Source: Limiplasma merdipullorum (GTDB taxonomy: Bacteria > Bacillota > Clostridia > Christensenellales > Aristaeellaceae). From it: 8,573 nucleotides of DNA. Location of the stretch: positions 1 through 8,573 of the forward strand of contig DVHQ01000047.1 of NCBI GenBank assembly GCA_018711955.1, given 5' to 3'. A model generated the notes under the pieces. That model made no database searches. It saw only the letters and a list, made by a program, of their open reading frames with translations, and was not told the origin of the DNA. The position numbers and the translations under genes were made by a program. Of this stretch, positions 1 through 7,025 are shown in pieces. The number at the start of each line of letters is the position of its first letter. Positions within the stretch are counted from its first letter, which is position 1.

Positions 1-115
1 CTGGCAGGCCTAAAGAGTTTGACAGATGGATGGCAATGCCATGGTAATTCGTTCTATATCATCGGGGGGCGCCTTTGATGCGCCCAACCCATGCGTTTGG
101 AGGAGGAGGTTGAGC
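1..115 (+). other. 5' leader of the surface-protein operon
   Basis: This stretch precedes the first gene. It contains a short perfect hairpin at 67-85 (GGGCGC, 7-nt loop, GCGCCC) and a near-palindrome ATGGC-AAT-GCCAT at 30-42. A TTGACA hexamer sits at 19-24, but no good -10 box lies 16-18 nt downstream (TATATC at 55-60 is 30 nt away), so I do not call a promoter. A stop codon TAA at 11-13 could be the end of an upstream gene, but too little sequence is present to say. The real promoter is probably left of the window. Confidence 0.4.
99..109 (+). promoter_or_regulatory. Strong ribosome binding site deciding the start of the surface protein
   Basis: GGAGGAGGAGG lies 6 nt before the ATG at 116. 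In-frame ATGs exist upstream at 26 and 41 but have no comparable site. Translation from 116 immediately gives a basic n-region and hydrophobic core of a signal peptide, so this site fixes the start. Confidence 0.85.
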
Positions 116-3100
116 ATGCGTTCCGTCAAGAAGCGGCATATGCGTGGCGCCTGCGTGTGCCTGTGCGTGTGCCTGTGCGCCCTGCCGCTGCTGGAAGCGC
201 TGGCCGAAAATGCGGCCGCGCCCCTGCCCACGCCCACCCTGATACCCGCGGAGGACATCCAGAACACGTCGGAAAACGGCACACCCGTGACCGATGAGAC
301 TCCCACACCGGAGCCGTCTACCCCCACGAACGAGCCGGGCGGTACGGATTCCGGGACGCCTACGGCCGATCCGGGGTCAACCGCAGTTCCGACGGCTACG
401 TTAACCCCGGCGGCTTCCGAGACGCCCACGCCGGTACCGGAGACGTCCGAGACCCCCACACCGGAGACGTCCGAGACCCCCACACCGGAGACGACCGAGA
501 CGCCCACGCCGGAGACGTCCGAGACGCCTACGCCGGTTCCGGAGGCATCCGGGACTCCCACGGCTGTTCCCGCATCCACCCCGGAGGGAAGCACGCCTCC
601 CGTTATTACGGAGCTGCCCTCAGTCAGCCCCGCTCCCGTCTGGGATGAGAGCCAGTGCGACCATATGAACGAGCACTGTGAACGGGCGCCCAAATGCACC
701 GTACCGGGCTGCCGCCATATCGGCGTCAACGAGGCGGGCGACGTGGTGGCGCTCTGCGGGCTGGGCCAGTGGCTGATGGAAGTGGGATCGAGCCCGGAGA
801 GCGGCATCATGATGCTGGCCGCCACCGCGCCCATCGAAATGGAGCTGGTAGACGGCGAAAACATCCTCTACCGCAGCGGCAGCTATCGTCTGACCGGCGG
901 CGGGGAGAACGCGACGCTCTATATCCGCGACAACATGGTCCTGTCCATTGAGCTGGACGGGGTGCAGCTGCTCACTTTGCGCGTGTCGCAAAAGTCCGTG
1001 GTCACCATCGGTTTTCAGGGCTACACCACCATCCAGACCCTTACCGCTCCCGACGCGGCCGTAAAGCTGAGCGGCTCCGGCTGCCTCACGGTGGCCAACA
1101 ACCTCAACTACGGCGTGCTCAATGTGGAGCGCGGCAACGTGCGCCTGCCTTCGGGGGCCACCAGCGAGAATGGCCGCAGGCCGGTCGTCTTTGAGGCGCC
1201 CGGAGCGGAACAGGCCTATGTGGACGGCAAGTTTTTCACCTACGTCAAGACCGGTTCGGACGGAAAGGTTACGCTGTGGCTGCCCGCCCCCGGAGAAGGC
1301 GGGAGCTATTGGGGCCGCATGAACGGCAACACGCTGGAGGTCAGCTCCCTGGCCGAGCCGCCCGCCGAAGATGATAAGGTGGATTTGAGCGTGGCGGAGC
1401 CCTTCCAGGCGGAAGCGGGCAAGAGCTACACCCTCTACGCCACGGACCCCGCCGACCAGGACCGCTTCATCAACGGTGCCGCAGGAGCTTCGTTCACGCT
1501 GACCGCGGCCGGCACGGAGGGTTCCGCACCCACCTTTCAGGGCGGCGGAGGAACGCTGTATGTGAGCGGAGATACCTATCTCAGCGCGCTGTCCGGGCCG
1601 TATGCCGTTTCCGGTACGGGACGGCTGCATGTGGGCACGCTCTCCGGCGCCGGGCTGACGGCGCAGGGCGGGCTCACCTTCCGCGCGGCTGCGGGCGACG
1701 CACCCCCGACCTGGACCGCCGTAGCGGTATCGGGCGGCGAGATGGCGCTGGATTTGACCGCGGAGCATAATGGCGCCGCCGTGCCGGTGCTGTTTTTTGC
1801 CGCAAACCCGCAGACGGCCTATGCGCCGCTGCCCCAGGCGGCGGCCGGCTACCATTATGCGGCCACTGTGCAGGGCAGCAGGCTGCTGCTGGAAGCCGTG
1901 GAGGACGAGCAGGGCGCGTCGGTCACGCTGGGCGCGTCGGACCATACGTTTGACGCCTCCGGAAACTACCGCGTCGTCAGCGAGGGAGGCACCTCCGGCA
2001 AGATCATCGTGGCAGACGGCGTGAGCGTCAAGCTTACGTTGGCCGGGGCCTTTACCAGCGGGGATCTTCGCATTGGCGCGGGCGCGTCGGTTACGCTGGT
2101 GCTCCAGGGCGCCAATGCCGTAGGCCCGCTGGTGCTGGGCGAGGGCGCCACCCTGTCGGTCAGCGGTACGGGCGCACTGGATGCATCCAGCGCCTCCGGC
2201 GGCGGTACGGTCACCATCAGTGAAACCACCAACCTCAGCCTTTCCAGCGGTACGGCGCTGCCCGGCAGCGCCCTTCAGCCCACCGTCATCGCCGTAACCA
2301 ACGATGAAAACGCGCCGATGGCGCGCACGCAAATCGTGCTGAAGCTGGGAAACGAGGAACCCTTCAACGTCACCACCGGCAGAAGCGGAACCGTGACCCT
2401 CTGGCGCGCACAGGCGCTGAGCGGCACGGACGTGGTGGTGCTCAGCGATCAGGATACCTACGCCGCCGTCATCAATGGCGGCGCTGCCAGCCCTGATGCA
2501 CTGCCCGTCATCCGCAATGTCAAGGCCACGCCCTATGGCTCCATCACCTTTGAAACCGATACCGGAAACACGCTGGGCGTGCAGTACATCGTATCGGACA
2601 AGGAGGAGGAGATGGCCGATACCTGGGTACCCACCGCCGGCGTGGCCCTGCTTCGGGGCGGGGAATGCACCATTCCGGGCCTCAAGGACGGGGATGTGGT
2701 CACCTTCCGCGCCTTTGCCTGCGCGCAGGCCGGCGTCACCCTTTCGGGCGACACCGCCTCCGCCTTTGCCTTCAGCGAAAAGGTGGTCTTTACCGTCAAG
2801 GAGGAGCGCCAGCCGCTGGTCATCGCCGACCAGGAGCGCACTTACAACGGCAAGGCCTTTCAGCTCAGCAAAAAGCTGTACCCGCAGAGCGCCACCGTCA
2901 GCTATTTTCAGGATGGAGAGCTTATGCAGCGCGCTCCCGTCAAGGTGGGCGAATACATCGCCCGCGTAACGGTGCCTGCCGGCGATGCGCAGTACCTGCC
3001 GGGCAGCTACGATGTGCGCATGACGATCAAGCGCATCGTGGTGCTGATTTATCCCGAGGAAGCCAGCAAGCAGAAGGGACAGGAAGACCCGGATTTCTAC

Positions 3101-4324
3101 TATGAGTACGACGAAAGCGTCATGCTGGAGGATGACGAGGTCACAGGGTCACTGTCGCGCGTGAAGGGCGAAACCTACGGCAACTACCCCTACCTGACGG
3201 GCTCGCTGTCCGCGCCGGACTATTATGAGCTGGTCATTGCGCCCGACAGCCCGCTGTTTTTCATCGACTGGAACATCCACCACTACCTGCCCTATGATCC
3301 GCTGGCGCGCATTGATCCCGTCTACGACGAGCTGCGCTTTTCCAGCGGCAAGACGCTCCGCACCCAAATCCGCACCATCGACGTGCTCAAGGTGGGCGAT
3401 ACCTACTATGGCACGCCAGTGACCGACCTCATTGACGGACGGGAGCGCCCCGCCACACCCACCTTGCGCCTGCGCGGCGGGTATGACTCCGCGCTGCTCA
3501 TCCTCAACGCCGAGCCGGAGCTCAACGCCGACGGCGGCTATGCTACCGACCTGGACGGCAACAAGCTGGTGCGCGGCCGCAGGCTCACCATCAGCTACAG
3601 CATGCTCAACAACCTGGCCCGTCAGAATGTGGATTATATCGCCTTTGGGCTGGATGGCGTGATGGCGCTGGTGGATCTGCAGGAGCTCCGCAGCGGTGAG
3701 GCGGTGGCTGAGCTGATGGAACGGGAAGGAATCAGCAAATCCAGCGGCACGCGCTTCCAGGTGGACCTGGAGCCTGTGACCGCAGATACCCAGCTGGCCC
3801 AGAGCGAGGCCAGCGCGCAGGAGGCCGCTGATCTGGGCGAAAAGCTCATGCGCGTCAGCGTCAAGGTCAGCAGCGGTTCCCGCCGGGTGGATATCGCGCC
3901 CGTGCTGAAAAACGCCAGCGTGCTCTTTGACGCCAGCGGCCTGCTGGAAAGCGATCTCGCCGTGACGCAGGCCAGTGGAGATGTGACCGAAACCGTGGCC
4001 GGAAAACCGGTAACCGAAGACGGACAGGATGAGCGCATGCAGGCCGCCGTGGCCGCGGCCAAAGGAGAGGCCGCGGCGGATGAGGAGCTGCTGGATTGGA
4101 CCCTGCAGCTGCTCAACGACCATATCCGCCTGCATTCCACCACGCTGCTGCGCTATGACGGCGGCGAAAAGACGCTTGACACAACGGCTGTGGTGCCATA
4201 TACTGCATCCGAATCCAACCGGGCCATGTTCCGGGCAGTCATGCGAACCCGGCCTTACCTGACGGCTCAGCTGACCAAAAGCGGGCTGTACGGCCTGGGT
4301 GAAGCGTCCGTTGACGGAATTTGA
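116..4324 (+). CDS. Large secreted multidomain surface protein with Thr/Pro repeats and MBG-like domains
   Basis: A 1402-residue exported protein; I recognise its architecture but not a named family. Residues 1-30 form a Sec signal peptide (KKRHMR, then a Cys-rich hydrophobic core, with likely cleavage after ALA at 28-30). Residues 59-165 are a Thr/Pro/Glu-rich low-complexity linker containing four 8-residue ETxETPTP repeats (109-140). Residues 181-214 hold a Cys/His cluster (C181, H183, H187, C188, C194, C199, H201, C214). Residues 240-800 are Gly/Ala/Thr/Val-rich with short alternating strands, suggesting beta-helix or carbohydrate-binding-like folds. Residues 800-895 look like an Fn3-type beta sandwich. 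Residues 904-971 and 973-1050 resemble MBG-type repeats (TYNGKAF; then KGQEDPDF, TGSLSRVKGE, YELVIAP). Residues 1051-1402 match nothing I know. No LPXTG, SLH or C-terminal membrane helix is visible, so surface retention is unexplained. The gene is probably co-transcribed with the LCP gene 23 nt downstream. A role as adhesin or wall-associated protein is inference. Confidence 0.85.
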   Translation: MRSVKKRHMRGACVCLCVCLCALPLLEALAENAAAPLPTPTLIPAEDIQNTSENGTPVTDETPTPEPSTPTNEPGGTDSGTPTADPGSTAVPTATLTPAASETPTPVPETSETPTPETSETPTPETTETPTPETSETPTPVPEASGTPTAVPASTPEGSTPPVITELPSVSPAPVWDESQCDHMNEHCERAPKCTVPGCRHIGVNEAGDVVALCGLGQWLMEVGSSPESGIMMLAATAPIEMELVDGENILYRSGSYRLTGGGENATLYIRDNMVLSIELDGVQLLTLRVSQKSVVTIGFQGYTTIQTLTAPDAAVKLSGSGCLTVANNLNYGVLNVERGNVRLPSGATSENGRRPVVFEAPGAEQAYVDGKFFTYVKTGSDGKVTLWLPAPGEGGSYWGRMNGNTLEVSSLAEPPAEDDKVDLSVAEPFQAEAGKSYTLYATDPADQDRFINGAAGASFTLTAAGTEGSAPTFQGGGGTLYVSGDTYLSALSGPYAVSGTGRLHVGTLSGAGLTAQGGLTFRAAAGDAPPTWTAVAVSGGEMALDLTAEHNGAAVPVLFFAANPQTAYAPLPQAAAGYHYAATVQGSRLLLEAVEDEQGASVTLGASDHTFDASGNYRVVSEGGTSGKIIVADGVSVKLTLAGAFTSGDLRIGAGASVTLVLQGANAVGPLVLGEGATLSVSGTGALDASSASGGGTVTISETTNLSLSSGTALPGSALQPTVIAVTNDENAPMARTQIVLKLGNEEPFNVTTGRSGTVTLWRAQALSGTDVVVLSDQDTYAAVINGGAASPDALPVIRNVKATPYGSITFETDTGNTLGVQYIVSDKEEEMADTWVPTAGVALLRGGECTIPGLKDGDVVTFRAFACAQAGVTLSGDTASAFAFSEKVVFTVKEERQPLVIADQERTYNGKAFQLSKKLYPQSATVSYFQDGELMQRAPVKVGEYIARVTVPAGDAQYLPGSYDVRMTIKRIVVLIYPEEASKQKGQEDPDFYYEYDESVMLEDDEVTGSLSRVKGETYGNYPYLTGSLSAPDYYELVIAPDSPLFFIDWNIHHYLPYDPLARIDPVYDELRFSSGKTLRTQIRTIDVLKVGDTYYGTPVTDLIDGRERPATPTLRLRGGYDSALLILNAEPELNADGGYATDLDGNKLVRGRRLTISYSMLNNLARQNVDYIAFGLDGVMALVDLQELRSGEAVAELMEREGISKSSGTRFQVDLEPVTADTQLAQSEASAQEAADLGEKLMRVSVKVSSGSRRVDIAPVLKNASVLFDASGLLESDLAVTQASGDVTETVAGKPVTEDGQDERMQAAVAAAKGEAAADEELLDWTLQLLNDHIRLHSTTLLRYDGGEKTLDTTAVVPYTASESNRAMFRAVMRTRPYLTAQLTKSGLYGLGEASVDGI
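152..179 (+). repeat. 12-bp tandem repeat encoding the signal-peptide core
   Basis: Two perfect copies of TGCGTGTGCCTG (152-163, 164-175) plus a partial third copy encode an alternating Cys-Val/Leu hydrophobic core with cysteines at residues 13, 15, 17, 19 and 21. The period is a multiple of three, so copy changes would keep the frame while lengthening or shortening the signal peptide. Confidence 0.75.
440..535 (+). repeat. Four 24-bp tandem repeats (ETxETPTP) in the surface protein
   Basis: Four consecutive 24-bp units, each starting GAGACG and encoding Glu-Thr-Ser/Thr-Glu-Thr-Pro-Thr-Pro, cover residues 109-140. Degenerate half-units flank them (SETPTPVP before, VPEASGTPTAVP after). Differences are mainly at third codon positions (CCC/CCT, ACA/ACG), so the copies have begun to diverge while the protein sequence is kept. 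Thr/Pro-rich stretches of this kind commonly act as extended wall-spanning or glycosylated linkers. Confidence 0.85.
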
Positions 4325-4347
4325 CCCATTTGTGAAGGAGGATAACC

Positions 4348-5520
4348 ATGAGCGGAAAGATCCTGAAACGTGCCCTGGCGCTGTGCCTTTGCATGCTGCT
4401 GCTGGCGGGCAGCTGCCTGGCTGAGGACAGCCTCGAAAATTTTGTGCCTGACGCATTAACGGAGGAAGAGCTGGCCCAGTGGCAGGAATGGGCCGAGGAG
4501 GGCATGGGCGACAGCGACGCCACCGCCGCCAACGCCGCCGAGCTGACCCCCGAGGAGGAGGCGCTCATGGCGGAAATGGCTTCCATGCTGGAGGATACCA
4601 CCGTCAGTACCGAGGTGGACCTGTCCAACCTGGAACCCAACGAAGCTTTGCCCGATTATGTGGTGAACATTCTGTTGCTGGGCGTGGACAACCGCAGCGT
4701 TGAGCTGGTCAGCGGACGGGCGGACGCCAACATCATCTGTTCCATCAATACGCAGGACGGCTCCATCAAGCTGACCTCCATCGCCCGCGATACGGCCGTG
4801 GAAGTGCCCGGCTACAAGAGCAAAAAGCGCCTGAACACCGCCTTCAAGTTCGGCAGCAAGGACGGCGATATCGCCAAGGGCGCCGAGCTGGCCATGAAGA
4901 CCGTCAACCGCAATTTCCAGATGAACATCGAGCGCTATGTCGTGGTCAACATTCATGGGCTGGCCGACATCATCGAGGCGCTGGGCGGCGTGGACATGGA
5001 GCTGACCAAGGGCGAGGCGCAGGCCATCAACTATGAGCTGCACGTCAAGGAGCCCATGGACGACGTCCAGCGCGACAAGCTGGAGGTGGCCGATGGGGTT
5101 CAGCACCTCGACGGCATGGAGGCCGTGACCTACGGCCGCATCCGCAATCTGCAGGGCCAGAACGACCTCAACCGCAACGAGCGCCAGAGAAAGCTCTTGG
5201 AGGCGCTTCTCAAAAAGGTAATGGAGGATATGGACCTTACCAAGTTCCTCAACCTGATTGAAACCGCCCTGCCCTATGGCAAAACCAACCTGACTGCCGA
5301 CGAGCTGCTTTCGCTGGGCATGACGGTGCTTTCCGGCAGCGCGATGCAGAACCTGGCCTCCGGCGGCGAGATGGTGGGCCAGTTCGGCATCCCCATGGAA
5401 AAGCAGTATGGCTACCGCGAGTTCAACGGTGAGAGCCTGGTGTACATCAGCGATAAGCGCATGCAAACCACGCTGACCGCCATGCAGGAATTTATCTACG
5501 GTCAGAGCTATGTCAAATAA
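4348..5520 (+). CDS. LytR-CpsA-Psr (LCP) family protein
   Basis: A 390-residue exported LCP-family protein. LCP enzymes transfer undecaprenyl-linked glycopolymers (teichoic acid, capsule or secondary wall polymer) to peptidoglycan, and in some bacteria to proteins. Residues 1-25 form a signal sequence; its core ends in LLLAGSC, so Cys23 may be a lipobox, with cleavage after CLA (residue 25) as the alternative. Residues 26-104 are strongly acidic with no Lys or Arg. The LCP domain spans about 104-290 and keeps the expected residues: D114 in LGVDNR, R124/D126 in GRADAN, R147-D148 in SIARDT, N163 in RLNTAF, the ALGGVD turn near 211-216, R264/R266 in YGRIR, and the D273...R276..R279-Q280 motif. 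The remaining 100 residues resemble LCP C-terminal extensions. The start is supported by AAGGAGG at 4335-4341, 6 nt before ATG. The gene lies 23 nt after the surface-protein stop with no terminator between them. Confidence 0.93.
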   Translation: MSGKILKRALALCLCMLLLAGSCLAEDSLENFVPDALTEEELAQWQEWAEEGMGDSDATAANAAELTPEEEALMAEMASMLEDTTVSTEVDLSNLEPNEALPDYVVNILLLGVDNRSVELVSGRADANIICSINTQDGSIKLTSIARDTAVEVPGYKSKKRLNTAFKFGSKDGDIAKGAELAMKTVNRNFQMNIERYVVVNIHGLADIIEALGGVDMELTKGEAQAINYELHVKEPMDDVQRDKLEVADGVQHLDGMEAVTYGRIRNLQGQNDLNRNERQRKLLEALLKKVMEDMDLTKFLNLIETALPYGKTNLTADELLSLGMTVLSGSAMQNLASGGEMVGQFGIPMEKQYGYREFNGESLVYISDKRMQTTLTAMQEFIYGQSYVK

Positions 5521-5544
5521 GCCGGAAGAAAACCGGCATGCCGC

Positions 5545-5575
5545 GCCCGCGCCCTGACGGGGCGCGGGCATTTTT
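5545..5575 (+). terminator. Rho-independent terminator after the LCP gene
   Basis: A perfect 10-bp GC stem (GCCCGCGCCC / GGGCGCGGGC) with a 5-nt loop is followed by A and five T. It lies 25 nt after the LCP stop codon. A smaller hairpin (GCCGG/CCGGC, 5521-5537) and the palindrome CGGCATGCCG (5534-5543) lie just upstream and could compete with it. Only 23 nt separate the T-tract from the azlC start, so this element may also act as an attenuator for azlCD. Confidence 0.88.
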
Positions 5576-5598
5576 CTGCAAAAGGAGCAAATGATGCG

Positions 5599-6318
5599 AT
5601 GCAATCACCGGGCAATACGGCGGCAGGCCCCGCCGGACGCGCCGCGGCCGCGGTTCGGGCCGCCTTTCCCCACACGCTGCCCGTTTTGATGGGCTTTTCC
5701 TGCCTGGGGCTGACCTATGGCGTACTGATGGCCTCCAAGGGCTATGGCGCGCTGTGGTCGCTTTTGATGAGTGCGCTGGCCTTCGGCGGCAGTATGCAGT
5801 ATGTGGCTATTTCGCTTCTCACGGTGGCATTTGATCCGCTTCAGGCATTTCTGATGAGCCTGATGGTCAATGCCCGCCACCTGTTTTATGGCCTGAGCAT
5901 GCTGCCCCGCTACCGGGGCATGGGCCGGGTACGCAATGCGCTGGTGTTCCTCCTGTGTGACGAGACCTTTTCCATCAACTGCGCTGCGGAGCCGCCTGTC
6001 GGCATTCCCGCCAAAGATTTTTATCTGGCCGTATCGCTGCTGGATTACCTGTACTGGGTGGCGGCCTCGTTCGTGGGCGGGCTGATCGGCGGCATGCTTC
6101 ATGCCGACCTGACCGGGCTGGATTTTGTGCTCACGGCACTGATCTTCGTGCTGTTCCTGGACAAATGGGACCGGCGGGAGGACCGCCCATCCGCGCTCAT
6201 CGGGCTGGGAGCGGCGGTCGTTTGTCTGGCTGTGTTTGGTCAGGACAGCTTCATCATCCCCGCCATGGGGGTCATTCTGGCGGCGCTTTTGCTGGGGAGG
6301 AACAGGCTATGCAGGTGA
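5599..6318 (+). CDS. azlC: AzlC-type branched-chain amino acid exporter, large subunit
   Basis: A 239-residue integral membrane protein, the usual size for AzlC. AzlC and AzlD together form an exporter for branched-chain amino acids and their analogues; some homologues export methionine or related amino acids, so the substrate here is inferred. Family hallmarks visible are AFGGSMQYVA (61-70), the conserved NARHLFYGLS (91-100), DETFSI (121-126) and several hydrophobic helices, including two near the C-terminus (about 172-188 and 198-213). AAGGAG at 5582-5587 is 11 nt before this ATG. Two earlier ATGs at 5591 and 5594 are better placed for that site but open a different frame that stops after about 31 codons, so 5599 is taken. 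The gene overlaps azlD by 10 nt. No promoter fits between the preceding terminator and the start. Confidence 0.93.
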   Translation: MQSPGNTAAGPAGRAAAAVRAAFPHTLPVLMGFSCLGLTYGVLMASKGYGALWSLLMSALAFGGSMQYVAISLLTVAFDPLQAFLMSLMVNARHLFYGLSMLPRYRGMGRVRNALVFLLCDETFSINCAAEPPVGIPAKDFYLAVSLLDYLYWVAASFVGGLIGGMLHADLTGLDFVLTALIFVLFLDKWDRREDRPSALIGLGAAVVCLAVFGQDSFIIPAMGVILAALLLGRNRLCR

Positions 6319-6653
6319 TGACGCCTCTGGAAACGATGGCGATGATTCTTGCCGTGGCGGCGGGTACGGTGATCACCCGCTTTCTTCCCTTCTGGCTCTT
6401 CCCGGAAAGCAAGGGCATTCCGCGCGTGGTGGCCTTTCTGGGGCAGGCGCTTCCTCCGGCCATGATGGGCCTGCTGGTGATCTATTGCCTCAAGGGGACG
6501 GATGTGCTGGGCCCTACACACGCCATTCCCGAAATTGTGGCGCTGGCGGTGATCTATGTTTTGCACCGGATAAAGCATAATGCGCTGCTGAGCATCGCGG
6601 GCGGTACGGCGGTCTATGTGCTGCTTTTGCGGCTGTTGAGTGCGGCGGCGTAA
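6309..6653 (+). CDS. azlD: AzlD-type branched-chain amino acid exporter, small subunit
   Basis: A 114-residue membrane protein, the typical length of AzlD, the small partner of AzlC. Features are an N-terminal helix followed by TRFLPFWLF (23-31), the segment LGQALPPAMMGLLVIY (44-59) typical of the family, and two further hydrophobic helices ending in LLLRLL. The start at 6309 is chosen because GGAGG at 6296-6300 is 8 nt upstream; a second ATG at 6318 overlaps the azlC stop but is 17 nt from that site. The 10-nt overlap with azlC indicates translational coupling and roughly matched subunit synthesis. Confidence 0.92.
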   Translation: MQVMTPLETMAMILAVAAGTVITRFLPFWLFPESKGIPRVVAFLGQALPPAMMGLLVIYCLKGTDVLGPTHAIPEIVALAVIYVLHRIKHNALLSIAGGTAVYVLLLRLLSAAA

Positions 6654-6660
6654 TCCGATA

Positions 6661-6706
6661 GGCACGCAAAAGGCGGCCCCCTGCGGGGGACCGCCTTTTG
6701 CGTGCC
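6661..6706. terminator. Bidirectional terminator between azlD and secG
   Basis: A long inverted repeat: the left arm begins GGCACGCAAAAGGCGG and the right arm ends CCGCCTTTTGCGTGCC, pairing over about 20 bp with one bulged base and a short loop. The A-run in the left arm and T-run in the right arm allow it to work for azlD on the plus strand and secG on the minus strand. It starts 8 nt after the azlD stop and ends 9 nt from the secG stop. Confidence 0.85.
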
Positions 6707-6714
6707 TCAGGGCA

Positions 6715-6951
6715 TCAGCCCAAAAACATCATCACAATGGACAGCACCACGAACACGATCGCGCAGATTTTGGTAATCAGCGCCAGCTTGGCGTCCATAC
6801 CCTTGGCCTTGTTCTTGCCGAAAAAGGTTTCGGCCGCGCCGCTGATGGCGCCCAGGCCGCTGCGCTCGCTGCTTTGCAAAAGCACGGTCACGATCATCAC
6901 AAGGGCAGATATCAAAAGCAGGATGCCAACAATCCAGTGAAGCACGGTCAT
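6715..6951 (-). CDS. secG: SecG, preprotein translocase subunit
   Basis: A 78-residue protein of the size and pattern of Bacillota SecG, the small auxiliary subunit of the SecYEG channel that assists SecA-driven export. There are two membrane helices (about 5-25 and 57-77) joined by the conserved cytoplasmic loop LLQSSERSGLGAISGAAE with FFGKNKAKGMD, followed by LALITKICAIVF. AAGGAGG (6961-6967 on the minus strand) is 9 nt before the ATG. The gene has its own promoter upstream and faces azlD across a shared terminator. In many Firmicutes secG leads into rnr and smpB; that arrangement is absent here, since the gene is terminated at once. Confidence 0.95.
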   Translation of the reverse strand: MTVLHWIVGILLLISALVMIVTVLLQSSERSGLGAISGAAETFFGKNKAKGMDAKLALITKICAIVFVVLSIVMMFLG

Positions 6952-6985
6952 CAGGGGTTCCCTCCTTGGCGAATATCGACATATT

Positions 6986-7014
6986 ATATTAGCATTATCC
7001 TATGGAAAAAGCAA
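6986..7014 (-). promoter_or_regulatory. Predicted secG promoter
   Basis: On the minus strand, TTGCTT (7009-7014) and TAATAT (6986-6991) are 17 nt apart, and TGC directly before the -10 gives an extended -10 element. A perfect TATAAT at 6983-6988 overlaps it but has a 20-nt spacer to the same -35. The AT-rich block stands out from the GC-rich surroundings. It lies in the short gap between the symporter stop and secG. Confidence 0.6.
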
Positions 7015-7025
7015 GCCCAAAAATC

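Noticed and set aside
19..60. TTGACA (19-24) and TATATC (55-60) as a promoter for the surface-protein operon
   Set aside because: The 30-nt spacing is incompatible with a standard sigma-A promoter, and no better -10 lies at 16-18 nt.
26..115. Upstream in-frame ATG starts (26 and 41) for the surface protein
   Set aside because: They would put 30 non-hydrophobic residues ahead of the signal peptide and lack a ribosome binding site like the one before 116.
10..864. Minus-strand 284-codon open frame rich in GVGVSDVSG-like repeats
   Set aside because: It is the antisense reading of the Thr/Pro repeat region of the surface protein; the repeats simply mirror the sense repeats, and there is no signal of its own.
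620..2332. Minus-strand 570-codon open frame opposite the surface protein
   Set aside because: Its Arg/Gly/Ala/His-rich composition with no domains is typical of antisense frames in GC-rich genes; the plus-strand reading has a signal peptide and domain structure.
3149..5604. Long minus-strand frames at 3149-4456 and 4456-5604
   Set aside because: Both lie opposite well-supported coding sequence (surface-protein C-terminus and LCP protein), with no recognisable motifs.
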